From Firmicutes bacterium UBA993 (lineage in GTDB: Bacteria > Bacillota > Dethiobacteria > DTU022), in assembly GCA_002292015.1 (NCBI GenBank), contig DBBD01000122.1:1-47226 (forward strand): 47,226 nt of DNA, written 5' to 3'. The notes under the pieces are model-generated. The model did no database searches. It was not told the origin of the DNA and worked only from the letters and a program-made list of their open reading frames with translations. Both the position numbers and the translations under genes were made by a program. Positions 33,510 to 43,090 of the stretch are shown piece by piece (within the stretch, counting starts at the first letter, position 1; every line of letters begins with the position of its first letter).

Positions 33510-35248
33510 GCTTCTTGCCGGGTTTTGCAGTCAGGCGCAACACGGTGAGGAAAAGGATGCTGTTCGTTTTCGTCCTGACCCTGTTATTTTCTCTTTACCT
33601 GATTGGCAGGTTGGCTTGGATCCAGATCGTTCTGGCTGATGAACTATATGACCAGGCATGGAGACAGTGGAATCATAATATCGTCGTGCAGGTAGGTCGG
33701 GGAGCAATTTATGATCAGCATGGCCGTTTGCTGGCCGGAAGCACTGAAGTGCAGACGGTGGTTGCCATACCGCAAAAGATAGCCGATCCTGAAGTTGTTG
33801 CCGGTGCCCTTGCGCCTGTTTTAAGTATGAATGAACGGGATATAGCTGAATTGGTCACCTTGGATCGCAGCGCAGTTTACATCAAGCGCAAGGTAGATCC
33901 GGAAATAACCGAGGCGGTACGAGAAATGAATTTGCCAGGCATAGTTTTTTTTAATGAAGAGAAGCGCTATTACCCGGGTGGCAATCTTGCCTCTCAGCTG
34001 CTTGGTTTCGTCGGCATGGACCAGGGGTGGTCTGGCTTGGAGTTCTACTACGAACAGTATTTAAGTGGCAGCGAGAGCAGATTACACTTTCCAGCTGATG
34101 CACTGGGCCGTCAGCTTTCCCGTAATTATTTTGGCAATCCACTACCGAAGCAGAGTTATAATCTTTACCTGGCAATTGATGAATCAATTCAACATATTGC
34201 AGAAAGAGAACTGGAACGGGTGATGGCTGAAGCTGCGCCCAGGCAGGTACTGGCTATTGCTGTAGATCCCTACAGCGGTGCAGTGCTGGCAGCTGCAGCC
34301 CGGCCCGACTTTAATCCTCACTATTTTACTGATTTTGATCCGGAGCGCTGGACCCTGGCTCCCTTCACCACTTCTTTTGAGCCAGGTTCAACTCTAAAGC
34401 TGGTCACCCTTGCAGCCGTCCTGGAAGAAGGGCTGCTCGATCCGGAAGAGCACTTCTACTGTCCTGGTTTTGTTATGGTCAACAGTCAGCGGATTAATTG
34501 CTGGACAGCCGATCGCGGAGGATGTGGTAATATTACTTTTCGGCAGGCGCTGGCCGTTTCCTGCAATCCAGCCTTTGTAACTCTGAGTAGAAAAATCGGG
34601 GCGCAAAAGCTGTCCGGTTACATCGATTTTTTTGGTTTTGGAAAAACCACCGGTATCGATTACCCAGGCGAAAGCAGTGGTCTTGTTTTTGGCGCCTCTT
34701 CGCTCGGTCCGTTGGAGCTGGCTACCACCTCTTTCGGCCAGGGAATATCAGTAACCCCGATTCAGCAGGCAATGGCAGTAGCGGCTATGATTAACGGTGG
34801 GTATTTATACAAACCGTACCTGGTCAAAGAGATTAGAAGCAGAGATGGCGAAACGATTTTTAAAAGAGAACCGGAGTTAGTCAGGCAGGTAATCTCAGCC
34901 GGGACTTCGGAAAAGCTGGTTGAGCTCATGGAAACAGTAATTCTCGAAGGAACAGGAAGAACAGCGGCTCTCGAGGGTTATCGTGTCGCCGGGAAAACAG
35001 GCACCGCGAAAAAACTGGGCGAAGACCAGCTCTATAGAAGCGATTCTTATATCTATTCTTTTGTCGGATTTGCCCCGGTGGAAGCGCCGCGTATTGTACT
35101 TTTTGTCTCCGTCGACGGGGTTACAAAGGGGCCGCGTTTCGGTTCAGCAACCAGTGTCCCGCTCTTTAAACGGATTATGGAAGATACTCTTAATTACCTG
35201 CAGGTTACGCCTACAGTGGTAACCAGTATAAAAGAAGATTTGAACTGA
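33506..35248 (+). CDS. ftsI: Septal penicillin-binding protein 2 (FtsI/PBP2B type)
   Basis: This 580-residue class B transpeptidase cross-links septal peptidoglycan. It has an N-terminal membrane helix (about 20-40), a dimerisation domain, and a transpeptidase domain with the three catalytic motifs in order: SxxK (GSTLK), SxN (SCN in AVSCNPAFV) and KTG (GKTGTAKK). No C-terminal PASTA domains follow; it ends about 60 residues past KTG, unlike SpoVD and Bacillus PBP2B. The GTG start overlaps ftsL. In Firmicutes murE usually comes next; here murF follows after 16 bases. Confidence 0.93.
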   Translation: MSFLPGFAVRRNTVRKRMLFVFVLTLLFSLYLIGRLAWIQIVLADELYDQAWRQWNHNIVVQVGRGAIYDQHGRLLAGSTEVQTVVAIPQKIADPEVVAGALAPVLSMNERDIAELVTLDRSAVYIKRKVDPEITEAVREMNLPGIVFFNEEKRYYPGGNLASQLLGFVGMDQGWSGLEFYYEQYLSGSESRLHFPADALGRQLSRNYFGNPLPKQSYNLYLAIDESIQHIAERELERVMAEAAPRQVLAIAVDPYSGAVLAAAARPDFNPHYFTDFDPERWTLAPFTTSFEPGSTLKLVTLAAVLEEGLLDPEEHFYCPGFVMVNSQRINCWTADRGGCGNITFRQALAVSCNPAFVTLSRKIGAQKLSGYIDFFGFGKTTGIDYPGESSGLVFGASSLGPLELATTSFGQGISVTPIQQAMAVAAMINGGYLYKPYLVKEIRSRDGETIFKREPELVRQVISAGTSEKLVELMETVILEGTGRTAALEGYRVAGKTGTAKKLGEDQLYRSDSYIYSFVGFAPVEAPRIVLFVSVDGVTKGPRFGSATSVPLFKRIMEDTLNYLQVTPTVVTSIKEDLN

Positions 35249-35264
35249 AGATAAGGAGAGAGCC

Positions 35265-36662
35265 ATGAACCTGAGGGCAAGTGAAATTATCGAGGCAACT
35301 CAGGGTAAATTGCTGCAGGGTAATTCTAAACAGCAGGTAACTGGTTTTGCGATCGACTCGAGGCTGGTTGCTCCGGGCGAAATGTTTGTTCCCTTCAGGG
35401 GTGAGAAGACCGATGGTCACCTTTTTATAGCCGACGCTCTCAACCGTGGCGCTGCTGGATCGCTGGTTGAAAACGGGGCCGAAAACCTACCACTGGTGGG
35501 AGCGGGAGCACTGCTGATTGAAGTGGGCAATTCGCTCACTGCGTTGCAGCAGATCGCAGCTTGGTATCGCAAACAATTTTCACTCACTGTAATCGGCATA
35601 ACTGGCAGCAGCGGCAAGACCACGACCAAGGATTATCTTGCCGGAGTTCTGGAATCGAGGTTCAACGTATTAAAAACAGAAGGCAACCTGAACAACGAGA
35701 TCGGCTTGCCCTTGACTGTGCTTAAATTGGAGGGCAGCCACCAGGTAGCGGTGCTGGAGATGGGTATGAGTGCGCCTGGTGAGATAGACACACTATGCAA
35801 AATTGCCAACCCCTCAATTGGGGTGATCACCAATATCGGTGAAGCCCATATTGAACTGCTAGGATCGATCGATGCGATTGAGAAGGCGAAAGGAGAGCTA
35901 CTTGATTACCTCGGCTCAGGCGGGGTAGCCGTTTTGAACGGCGATGATCCCCGCCTTCTAAAGATTGGGAAACGCTACCCGGGAAAAGTATACTACTACA
36001 GCTTTAACCAGGGCGATATAAAAGGCTTAGAGTTGTCTCAAAGGGGAGAAAACAGCTTTTTCCGGGTGCGTTTTCCAGATAAATCGGAAGGGTGGTTTAA
36101 AGCACCCTTACCTGGACGGGAGTCGGTAAGCAATGCCCTGGCGGCTCTTACCGTCGGCTATATTCTGGGGTTAAGCCTGCCGGAGATGCAAAAAGGTCTC
36201 GAAAAAAGCCGAACTTCAGCGGGCAGACTCAGGGTTTGCCGTACTGCTGAAGACTTAATTGTCATCGACGATAGTTATAATGCTAACCCCAGTTCGGTCA
36301 AAGCGGCCATTGATGTGCTCTTTGAGCTTGGCGGCAGGAATAGTGTGGCCGTTCTCGGTGATATGCTGGAGCTCGGTTTTGCTGCAAACGATGCACATCA
36401 GGAGATAGGCCGCTATCTGGCAGAGTCCGGAGTTACCTACCTGATAGCGGTAGGAGAGTTGATGCAGGTGGCAGCCCGTGAAGCGATGGTTGCCGGGATG
36501 ACTGTTTTTGCTTGCAGAAGCCAGGAAGAAGCTTTGATGAGGCTTGCGAAGCTTCCCCTCGATTATAAATGGCATATATTGGTAAAAGGTTCGAGAGGGA
36601 TGCGTATGGACAAGATTGTTGCTGCTTTGCTTGGAAACGACCCGGAAGGAGTTGGCGGGTAA
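35265..36662 (+). CDS. murF: UDP-N-acetylmuramoyl-tripeptide--D-alanyl-D-alanine ligase
   Basis: This 465-residue Mur ligase adds D-Ala-D-Ala to the UDP-muramoyl tripeptide with ATP. The ATP site is GITGSSGKTTTKDYL, followed by EGNLNNEIGLPLT, VLEMGMSAPGEI, ITNIGEAHIE and the MurF-specific DDSYNANPSS, AVLGDMLELG and LVKGSRGMRMD. It is not MurE: the GDMLELG and DDSYNANP forms are MurF hallmarks. AAGGAGAG precedes the ATG. Its stop overlaps the mraY start (TAATG). Confidence 0.95.
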   Translation: MNLRASEIIEATQGKLLQGNSKQQVTGFAIDSRLVAPGEMFVPFRGEKTDGHLFIADALNRGAAGSLVENGAENLPLVGAGALLIEVGNSLTALQQIAAWYRKQFSLTVIGITGSSGKTTTKDYLAGVLESRFNVLKTEGNLNNEIGLPLTVLKLEGSHQVAVLEMGMSAPGEIDTLCKIANPSIGVITNIGEAHIELLGSIDAIEKAKGELLDYLGSGGVAVLNGDDPRLLKIGKRYPGKVYYYSFNQGDIKGLELSQRGENSFFRVRFPDKSEGWFKAPLPGRESVSNALAALTVGYILGLSLPEMQKGLEKSRTSAGRLRVCRTAEDLIVIDDSYNANPSSVKAAIDVLFELGGRNSVAVLGDMLELGFAANDAHQEIGRYLAESGVTYLIAVGELMQVAAREAMVAGMTVFACRSQEEALMRLAKLPLDYKWHILVKGSRGMRMDKIVAALLGNDPEGVGG

Positions 36663-37636
36663 TGTTGGCGGAGATCCTGTTCGCGTTGCTGCTTGCTTTT
36701 TTGTTTTCAGTGATTGCCTATCCCGTGTTTATCAGGCACGTGAAAAAGCTGCAGTTTGGCCAGCAGATCCGGGAAGAAGGCCCAGCCCGTCATGCTCTCA
36801 AAAGTGGTACCCCGACCATGGGTGGTGTGGTGATCATTGTTTCAGCGCTGGTTGCTGCCCTCTTTACAGTCGGCCTGGCTAAACCATTTCTAGTTACCCT
36901 GCCGGTTATTCTCGGTTGTGGACTGCTGGGATTTGTTGATGATTATCTGAAGATCGTCAGAAAGCAATCATTGGGTTTGAAGGCGAGATCGAAATTGTTC
37001 GGCATGTTGGTTATCGCCGCGGTCTTTATGCTTCTTTTATCGCTGGCCGATCTTTATGATCCGTCGGTACAACTGCCGTTTTTGAACCTGACTATAAACC
37101 TTGGCTTTATCTATCCGCTTTTTGTCCTGTTCCTGATTACCGGTTTTAGTAACAGTGTTAACCTGACCGATGGAGTAGATGGCTTGGCTGCCGGAACTTC
37201 AGCGCTGGCCCTGGCCGCTTTTGCCTATATCGGCTACCGGGCCGGAGTCCCTTCAATTGCAGTTTTCTGCGCGGCGCTGATCGGATCCTGTCTCGGGTTT
37301 TTAATTTTTAACCGTTATCCGGCGCGGCTTTTTATGGGTGATAGCGGTTCGCTTGCCCTCGGTGGGATCCTCGCAGCAATCGCGGTCATAACTGCCGCAG
37401 AACTCTACTTATTGATCATCGGTGCTGTTTTCGTTTTGGAGGCGCTGTCGGTAACCATGCAGGTGGCTTCTTTTCAGTTAACGGGTAAGCGGGTATTTTT
37501 AATGAGTCCCCTGCATCATCACTTTGAGTTAAAAGGCTGGTCTGAATGGCGGGTGGCAACTATGTTCTGGTTAGCTGGTTTTATTTTTGCCCTGACCGGC
37601 ATTTGGCAGTACAATTTAATGAGTGCGGCGCTTTAA
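36662..37636 (+). CDS. mraY: Phospho-N-acetylmuramoyl-pentapeptide-transferase
   Basis: This 324-residue membrane enzyme moves phospho-MurNAc-pentapeptide to undecaprenyl phosphate, forming lipid I. Around ten hydrophobic segments alternate with the conserved loops GTPTMGGV, GFVDDYLKIVRK (catalytic aspartates), NLTDGVDGLAAG, FMGDSGSLALGG and MSPLHHHFEL. The ATG inside the murF stop is the right start; the frame remains open upstream but only as overlap with murF. The murD TTG start lies 43 bases past the stop. Confidence 0.97.
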   Translation: MLAEILFALLLAFLFSVIAYPVFIRHVKKLQFGQQIREEGPARHALKSGTPTMGGVVIIVSALVAALFTVGLAKPFLVTLPVILGCGLLGFVDDYLKIVRKQSLGLKARSKLFGMLVIAAVFMLLLSLADLYDPSVQLPFLNLTINLGFIYPLFVLFLITGFSNSVNLTDGVDGLAAGTSALALAAFAYIGYRAGVPSIAVFCAALIGSCLGFLIFNRYPARLFMGDSGSLALGGILAAIAVITAAELYLLIIGAVFVLEALSVTMQVASFQLTGKRVFLMSPLHHHFELKGWSEWRVATMFWLAGFIFALTGIWQYNLMSAAL

Positions 37637-37679
37637 CCCGGCAGGAATAGTAGCAACCACTTTTTCATGGAGGAAAATT

Positions 37680-39110
37680 TTGATCGATCGGATTAGGGGT
37701 AAAGAGGTTTTGGTAGTTGGTATGGGCAGAAGCGGAATAGCTGCCGCTGAGCTGCTGTCTGGTTGTGGAGTGTCTAAAATAACGGTAGTAGATCATAAAA
37801 AGCCGGACGAGCTGCAGGAAGCACTGGCCAGGTTAAGGCGCTACCCTCTAATAGTAACGGTCACCGGAGAAAATCCGCCGGAGTTAGTAACACTTGCATT
37901 GGCTCTGATCGTTAAAAGCCCGGGAGTGCCGCCAACGCTTGAGATCTTAAAAAAAGCTGAACAGCTTGGAGTACCGGTTATCTCAGAGATCGAGCTGGCT
38001 TACCACTTTATCCGCACCCCGCTGGTCGGAATTACCGGTACTAACGGTAAAACAACCACTACAGCCCTGGTAACAGAGATGCTGAAGGCAGCCCGCTTCG
38101 ATCCGGTGGTAGCTGCCGGTAATATCGGTGAACCCTTAAGCGCCCTGGCCGGTAAATTTAGTGCTCAGGGCATGATCGTTGCCGAGCTGAGCAGTTTCCA
38201 GTTGGAAAATATCCTTAATTTCAGGCCTTTTGTCGCCCTTTATTTGAACTTTACAGAAGACCATCTTGACTACCATGGCAGCCTGGAACGTTACTTTCAG
38301 GCCAAAGCCCGCATTTTCGAGAACCAATATGCCGAAGACTATGCAATTCTAAATGCTGATGACCAGGCGATAGCAGGGTTGGCCGGTAAATGCCGGGCTA
38401 CAGTAATCTGGTTTGGCCGCAGGCCGTTACCGATAGGTTGTGGCATCGATCAGGAGTGGATTACACTTTACAATAACCCTCAGGAACCAATCAGAATTTG
38501 CCCCGTCCGGGAAGTTGTCCTGCCCGGGGAGCATAATCTTGAAAATGCCCTGGCCGGAGCAACCGCAGCCTGGGCTGCCGGCGCAGATCCTGAAGCGATT
38601 GGCTCTGTCCTACGTTCTTTTAAAGCTATCGAGCACCGGCTGGAGTTGGTCAAATCTGTTAACGGTGTTGATTATATCAATGATTCCAAGGGGACCAACC
38701 CAGACGCAACGATCAAAGCGATAAGTTCTTTTCCTGGTAGAAATATCATCCTTATTGCCGGTGGCAAAGAAAAAGGAGCTGATTTTACCGGGCTGGCGGA
38801 AGTACTGAAGCGCAAGGTGTGCCTATTGATCTTGTTCGGTGAGACAAAGGAAAAAATGGCAGCAGCAGCCGGCCAGGCCGGTTTTAAAAATTTCCGATTT
38901 GTTCCCGGCCTGCAGGAGGCAGTGCGCTTGGCTGCGGCTGAGGCGAAGAACGGGGATGTGGTCATGTTATCTCCGGCCTGTGCCAGTTGGGATATGTTTA
39001 CAGATTACGAAGAGCGGGGCAGAAAGTTTAAGGGTATGGTTGATCAATTGGTGACGAAGGATTTAGCTAGCGGGGTGCAAAACCATGATATCCAGACAAG
39101 AAAGGCCTAA
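37680..39110 (+). CDS. murD: UDP-N-acetylmuramoylalanine--D-glutamate ligase
   Basis: This 476-residue ligase adds D-glutamate to UDP-MurNAc-L-Ala. It shows an N-terminal Rossmann-like domain (VLVVGMGRSGIAAAEL), the ATP site GITGTNGKTTTTALV, AELSSFQLE, NFTEDHLDYHG, and the C-terminal NDSKGTNPDAT and LSPACASWDMF. The TTG at 37680 is preferred because TGGAGGA (37668-37674) lies five bases before it. It overlaps ftsW by 26 bases, which suggests tight coupling. Confidence 0.95.
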   Translation: MIDRIRGKEVLVVGMGRSGIAAAELLSGCGVSKITVVDHKKPDELQEALARLRRYPLIVTVTGENPPELVTLALALIVKSPGVPPTLEILKKAEQLGVPVISEIELAYHFIRTPLVGITGTNGKTTTTALVTEMLKAARFDPVVAAGNIGEPLSALAGKFSAQGMIVAELSSFQLENILNFRPFVALYLNFTEDHLDYHGSLERYFQAKARIFENQYAEDYAILNADDQAIAGLAGKCRATVIWFGRRPLPIGCGIDQEWITLYNNPQEPIRICPVREVVLPGEHNLENALAGATAAWAAGADPEAIGSVLRSFKAIEHRLELVKSVNGVDYINDSKGTNPDATIKAISSFPGRNIILIAGGKEKGADFTGLAEVLKRKVCLLILFGETKEKMAAAAGQAGFKNFRFVPGLQEAVRLAAAEAKNGDVVMLSPACASWDMFTDYEERGRKFKGMVDQLVTKDLASGVQNHDIQTRKA

Positions 39111-40218
39111 AACTGATAATGTTTTGCTGTTAACAACTGTTTTGCTGTTAGCAATCGGCCTGATCATGGTTTTTAGTGCCAGTTATATAGTAGCCGCTGA
39201 AAGGATGGGTGATTCTTACTATTTTTTAAAGCGGCAGGCTCTCTGGATAGCCATTGGTCTGCTTGGGCTGGCGATTATTTCCAGAATCAACTATTTGGTG
39301 TTGAAGCGTTTTTCACTGCTGATCCTTCTCCTGAACTTTGTGCTGCTAGTGTTGGTTTTCTCACCGCTCGGAACCTCTTTAGGTACTGAGGCGCAACGTT
39401 GGCTGGCCCTGGGACCTGCTATTTTGCAGCCTTCGGAATTCAGCAAGCTGGCCCTTGTTATTTTTACCGCAGCCTATATGAGCAGCCGCAGCCTTAACAT
39501 CAGGCATACCTGGACTGCTACGATCTTACCCTTGCTTATTGCCTTTATTGCGTTTTTGTTGATCCAGTTCCAACCTGATTTGAGTACTGGCCTGGTCGTG
39601 CTTGCGGGGGCAATCCTGGTTGTTTTTTGTGCCGGAGTACCACTGGCCAGGGCAGCCTGCCTCTCCTTGATCTCAATTCCCTTGGTGGCCTGGGTTACGC
39701 TACACGAAGATTACCGGATGCAGCGGCTTTTTACCTTTTTTGATCCATGGGCTGATCCGACGGGCTCCGGTTACCAGATTATACAATCCCTTTACGCCCT
39801 GGGCTCCGGCTATATATTCGGAAGTGGTCTCGGACAAGGTAGACAGAAACTATTCTATCTACCGGAGCCGCACAACGACTTTATTTTTGCCGTAATCGGC
39901 GAGGAGCTGGGGTTCATCGGCGCTATGTCGATTTTGCTGTTTTACCTGCTGATTATTTGGCGTGGTTACCAGATTGCCATCAAAGCTCCGGATCTTTTTA
40001 GTAGTTTGTTGGCCGCCGGCCTTACTTTTATTTTTGGTTTGCAGGTATTGATTAATATTGCCGTGGTAACTGCTTCGATGCCGGTTACCGGGATTAATCT
40101 GCCGCTAATCAGCGCTGGAGGCAGTTCTGTTTTCTTTACACTGATCTCAATCGGAATCTTGCTAAGTATATCGCGGTACACCAGGGAAGATCTTGCTCTG
40201 AAAGGAAGGGCAGCCTGA
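39085..40218 (+). CDS. ftsW: Septal peptidoglycan glycosyltransferase FtsW
   Basis: This 377-residue SEDS-family membrane protein polymerises lipid II at the septum with its partner PBP. Ten hydrophobic segments are seen, along with family segments FSASYIVAAE, LQPSEFSKLALV, FQPDLSTGLVVL, DPWADPTGSGYQIIQSL, GLGQGRQKLFYLPEPHNDFIFAVIGEELG (read in parts) and PLISAGGSS. The location between murD and murG and the ftsI gene upstream support FtsW and not RodA. Its stop overlaps the murG start. Confidence 0.94.
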   Translation: MISRQERPKTDNVLLLTTVLLLAIGLIMVFSASYIVAAERMGDSYYFLKRQALWIAIGLLGLAIISRINYLVLKRFSLLILLLNFVLLVLVFSPLGTSLGTEAQRWLALGPAILQPSEFSKLALVIFTAAYMSSRSLNIRHTWTATILPLLIAFIAFLLIQFQPDLSTGLVVLAGAILVVFCAGVPLARAACLSLISIPLVAWVTLHEDYRMQRLFTFFDPWADPTGSGYQIIQSLYALGSGYIFGSGLGQGRQKLFYLPEPHNDFIFAVIGEELGFIGAMSILLFYLLIIWRGYQIAIKAPDLFSSLLAAGLTFIFGLQVLINIAVVTASMPVTGINLPLISAGGSSVFFTLISIGILLSISRYTREDLALKGRAA

Positions 40219-41306
40219 TGAAATTGCTGATCGGCGGGGGCGGAACAGGAGGTCATATCTATCCTGGCTTGGCTTTGGCCCGGTATATACTATCGATTAG
40301 CGCAGAAAGCGAGATTCTTTTTGTTGGCAGCGAAGCCGGGCTGGAGCAGAAAATTGTTCCTGCTTCCGGTTTTAAGCTGGTCAACATACCAGCCAAAGGT
40401 TTTCAACGCAACTTCAGGCAGTTGGGCCAGGTCATTAGCAGACTTTACAGTGGCATAAGAAAGGCGGGCAAAGTAATGGAAGATTTTAAACCGGATGTGG
40501 TGCTTGGCACTGGCGGTTTTGTTGCAGCACCTCTGGTCATTGCCGCGCTTTTAAAAAGAGTGCCGGTGGTTTTGCATGAACAAAATGCCCTTCCCGGTTT
40601 GGTAAACCGCATGTTTGCCCCTTTTGTCAACAGGGTTTGTATATCCTTTGCTGAGACGGCAAAAAAACTTTCCCGCCTCAGCCAGGTTGTGCATACCGGT
40701 AATCCCCGATCAACGGAAGTCGTAAGCTTAAGTCGCGAAGTGGGTTGCTTAGCGCTAAATCTCGACCAGCACCGAGTAATAGTTTTGATTTACGGCGGCA
40801 GCAGAGGCGCTTTGCGGCTGAACGAAGTAGTTGCCGATTACCTTAAGGAGGCGATCCTGCCGGAGGAGCTAACAATTGTCTTTATCACCGGAGACATTTA
40901 CTATCAGGAGATCAGCGGCAAACTTGACCCACTGCCGGAGCAGGCTAAAATATACCCCTATTTGAACCAGATGCCCGAGGCCCTGGCTGCCGCAGATCTG
41001 GTGGTTGCCCGCAGTGGGGCGACTACTTTAGCGGAACTTACCGCCATTGGTTTACCGGCGATTCTCATTCCGTCGCCCAACGTGGTAAATAATCACCAGT
41101 ATTATAATGCCAGGGTGCTTACTGATGTGGGAGCAGCAGTTTTGATTGAAGAAAAAGATTTTAACTGGAAGAGGCTTGAACATGAGATTAATCAATTATT
41201 AAAAAACCCAGTCCAAAGAATTAGTATGCAGAAAAAAAGTAAAGCGCTTGGTGTAACCGATGCTGCGGAAAGGCTCTACCATGTCCTGCAGGGGGTTGCC
41301 TCATGA
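40218..41306 (+). CDS. murG: Lipid II synthase, UDP-GlcNAc transferase MurG
   Basis: This 362-residue GT28 enzyme adds GlcNAc to lipid I on the inner membrane face. The N-terminal GGGGTGGHIYPGLALA is the first glycine-rich loop; GTGGFVAAPLV, HEQNALPGLVNR, YGGSRGALRLNE, ARSGATTLAEL and PNVVNNHQYYNA follow in order. Length is normal. The ATG overlaps the ftsW TGA, and the murB start overlaps its own end by four bases, so translation runs on through all three genes. Confidence 0.97.
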   Translation: MKLLIGGGGTGGHIYPGLALARYILSISAESEILFVGSEAGLEQKIVPASGFKLVNIPAKGFQRNFRQLGQVISRLYSGIRKAGKVMEDFKPDVVLGTGGFVAAPLVIAALLKRVPVVLHEQNALPGLVNRMFAPFVNRVCISFAETAKKLSRLSQVVHTGNPRSTEVVSLSREVGCLALNLDQHRVIVLIYGGSRGALRLNEVVADYLKEAILPEELTIVFITGDIYYQEISGKLDPLPEQAKIYPYLNQMPEALAAADLVVARSGATTLAELTAIGLPAILIPSPNVVNNHQYYNARVLTDVGAAVLIEEKDFNWKRLEHEINQLLKNPVQRISMQKKSKALGVTDAAERLYHVLQGVAS

Positions 41307-42208
41307 GTATCATAGAAATGCTTCGCCATAGGCTGGCAAACGGTGTCAGGGTCAACGAGCTGATGGCCAATCACACTTCGTGGCAGGTAGGCGGTCCGGC
41401 AGATTATTATGTCTGCCCTGTCGGATTAGTTGAACTAGTTGCAGTTTTGAGTGCCTGCAGCGAAACCAGGATTCCCTACTTTGTTATCGGCAACGGAACA
41501 AACCTGCTGGTTTTGGATGGAGGGATTCGGGGCATAGTAATCAATATCGGAACTTCCTTCTCATACATTAAACCCGCGGGGGAAAAACTGGTAGTAGGGG
41601 CCGGCACTCCGATGACTCTCCTGGCTTTTACTGCGGCTGAAGAATCGCTCAGCGGGTTGGAGTTTACGGTGGGTATACCAGGGTCGCTCGGTGGTGCGGT
41701 GATTATGAATGCCGGAGCCTTCGGAGGTTATATCGGTGACAAAATCAGCTTGGTCAGGTTGGTTGATTCAGAGGGCAAGCTTGTTGAAAAGAGGCGCGGT
41801 GAGCTTGAGTTTGGGTATCGCACCAGCAATCTGATTGGTAAAGGCGTGGTTTACGAAGTTGAGCTTGAGTTAGCTTGGGGTGATCAGATGGAATCAAAAA
41901 GACTGATCAACAATTTTCTAACTGAGCGCCGCCGCCGCCATCCCAATTTGCCAAGCGCCGGATCAGTTTTCAGAAATCTCGCCGAACAACCTGCCGGCCG
42001 GATTATTGAGCAGGCTGGGGCTAAGGGAATGCGTATCGGGGGAGCCGAAGTATCAACGCAACATGCTAACTTTATTGTAAACTCCGGCAAGGCTACAGCG
42101 GCAGATGTTTTGAACCTGATCAAAAAGGTTCAGGAGTTGGTAAAAGAGCAATTCGACATTGAACTGAAGCCGGAGGTAAAAATCGTTGGAGAGGAGTCTG
42201 TCGGGTGA
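41303..42208 (+). CDS. murB: UDP-N-acetylenolpyruvoylglucosamine reductase
   Basis: This 301-residue flavoenzyme reduces UDP-enolpyruvyl-GlcNAc to UDP-MurNAc with NADPH. It shows the FAD-binding TSWQVGGPADY, GNGTNLLV, GLEFTVGIPGSLGGAVIMNAGAFG (read in parts), FGYRTSN, the catalytic serine in AGSVFRN and the C-terminal glutamate in ELKPEVKIVG. It is the shorter type II form found in Firmicutes. murC, often next to murB, is not here. ftsQ begins within its last four bases. Confidence 0.96.
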   Translation: MSIIEMLRHRLANGVRVNELMANHTSWQVGGPADYYVCPVGLVELVAVLSACSETRIPYFVIGNGTNLLVLDGGIRGIVINIGTSFSYIKPAGEKLVVGAGTPMTLLAFTAAEESLSGLEFTVGIPGSLGGAVIMNAGAFGGYIGDKISLVRLVDSEGKLVEKRRGELEFGYRTSNLIGKGVVYEVELELAWGDQMESKRLINNFLTERRRRHPNLPSAGSVFRNLAEQPAGRIIEQAGAKGMRIGGAEVSTQHANFIVNSGKATAADVLNLIKKVQELVKEQFDIELKPEVKIVGEESVG

Positions 42209-42999
42209 AAATAGCCGGAAATAGCTATTACCTGTCGACTGTAAATAGGAAAACACCCGCCTGGAAAAGAGTCTTGCGGACCCTGTTTAGGCTAACTATT
42301 CTGGCCGGATTTTTTGTATTGGCAATCAAAGGTGAATCATATTTCACGATAACCGAGATCCGGGTTACCGGAACAAACTTAATCCCGGTTGCAGAAATAA
42401 TAAAGGCTTCCGGCGTCGACGGTTCACGTAACATCTTTATGCTGCGTGAAAAAAGAGCAGTGGAGCAGATTCTGAGCAGATACCCACAGTTAGAAGCGGT
42501 GGAAGTATCACGTAGTTTGCCTGGGTCGGTAGAGATTAATGTCACAGAAAGGGTTCCGGTGGCTGTGGTGATGACGGCAGACGGCTATTGGATGATCGAT
42601 AAATATTTAATATGTTTTAATTTTTCTGCGGAGCAACAGGACCCGGTATACCCGCTTATTACCGGACTCGATGGTAGTATTGGTGTGCCAGGTCTACCGC
42701 TTGGTTGCTCAGACCGGGCAGAGCTGCTGCAGAAATTTTTTGCGGTCTGGGAAAAAATGGAGTTTGTGGTTATACGGAAGATCGACTTAAGCAGTAATTA
42801 TAACCTTGTTGTGCATACCGACAATCAGGTTGAAATCTGGTTGGGTGATAGTTCTTCAATGGAACAGAAACTGCTGCTGGTCGAAGGAAGCTTGCCGTAC
42901 CTGCAGAAAGGTGGCCACCTAATACTGGATGTGCGTTCCGGCAGTCGCTTGGCTGTGGCCGGAAATGCGGTAATTAGTAAAGGGGAGGTGGAGCCATAA
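42205..42999 (+). CDS. ftsQ: Cell division protein FtsQ/DivIB
   Basis: This 264-residue bitopic membrane protein belongs to the divisome core. A basic cytoplasmic start (about 1-30) is followed by one membrane helix (LTILAGFFVLAI) and the POTRA domain (YFTITEIRVTGTNLIP), then the FtsQ beta region with NVTERVPVAVV. The GTG start overlaps the murB stop. Divergence is normal for this family; the position before ftsA confirms it. ftsA starts 91 bases later. Confidence 0.92.
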   Translation: MKIAGNSYYLSTVNRKTPAWKRVLRTLFRLTILAGFFVLAIKGESYFTITEIRVTGTNLIPVAEIIKASGVDGSRNIFMLREKRAVEQILSRYPQLEAVEVSRSLPGSVEINVTERVPVAVVMTADGYWMIDKYLICFNFSAEQQDPVYPLITGLDGSIGVPGLPLGCSDRAELLQKFFAVWEKMEFVVIRKIDLSSNYNLVVHTDNQVEIWLGDSSSMEQKLLLVEGSLPYLQKGGHLILDVRSGSRLAVAGNAVISKGEVEP

Positions 43000-43090
43000 G
43001 CATAAAAATAAGGAAGGTGTAGAGATGTGCAGCACGGTTTAGTAATCACCGCAATTGCATCCACGATTGGAAGGGTAAGGGGGGTTTGTT

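Noticed and set aside
43025..43042. Five-codon frame with an upstream AAGGAAGGTG site between ftsQ and ftsA
   Set aside because: It is too short to judge, and it does not overlap the ftsA start, so there is no coupling to support it.
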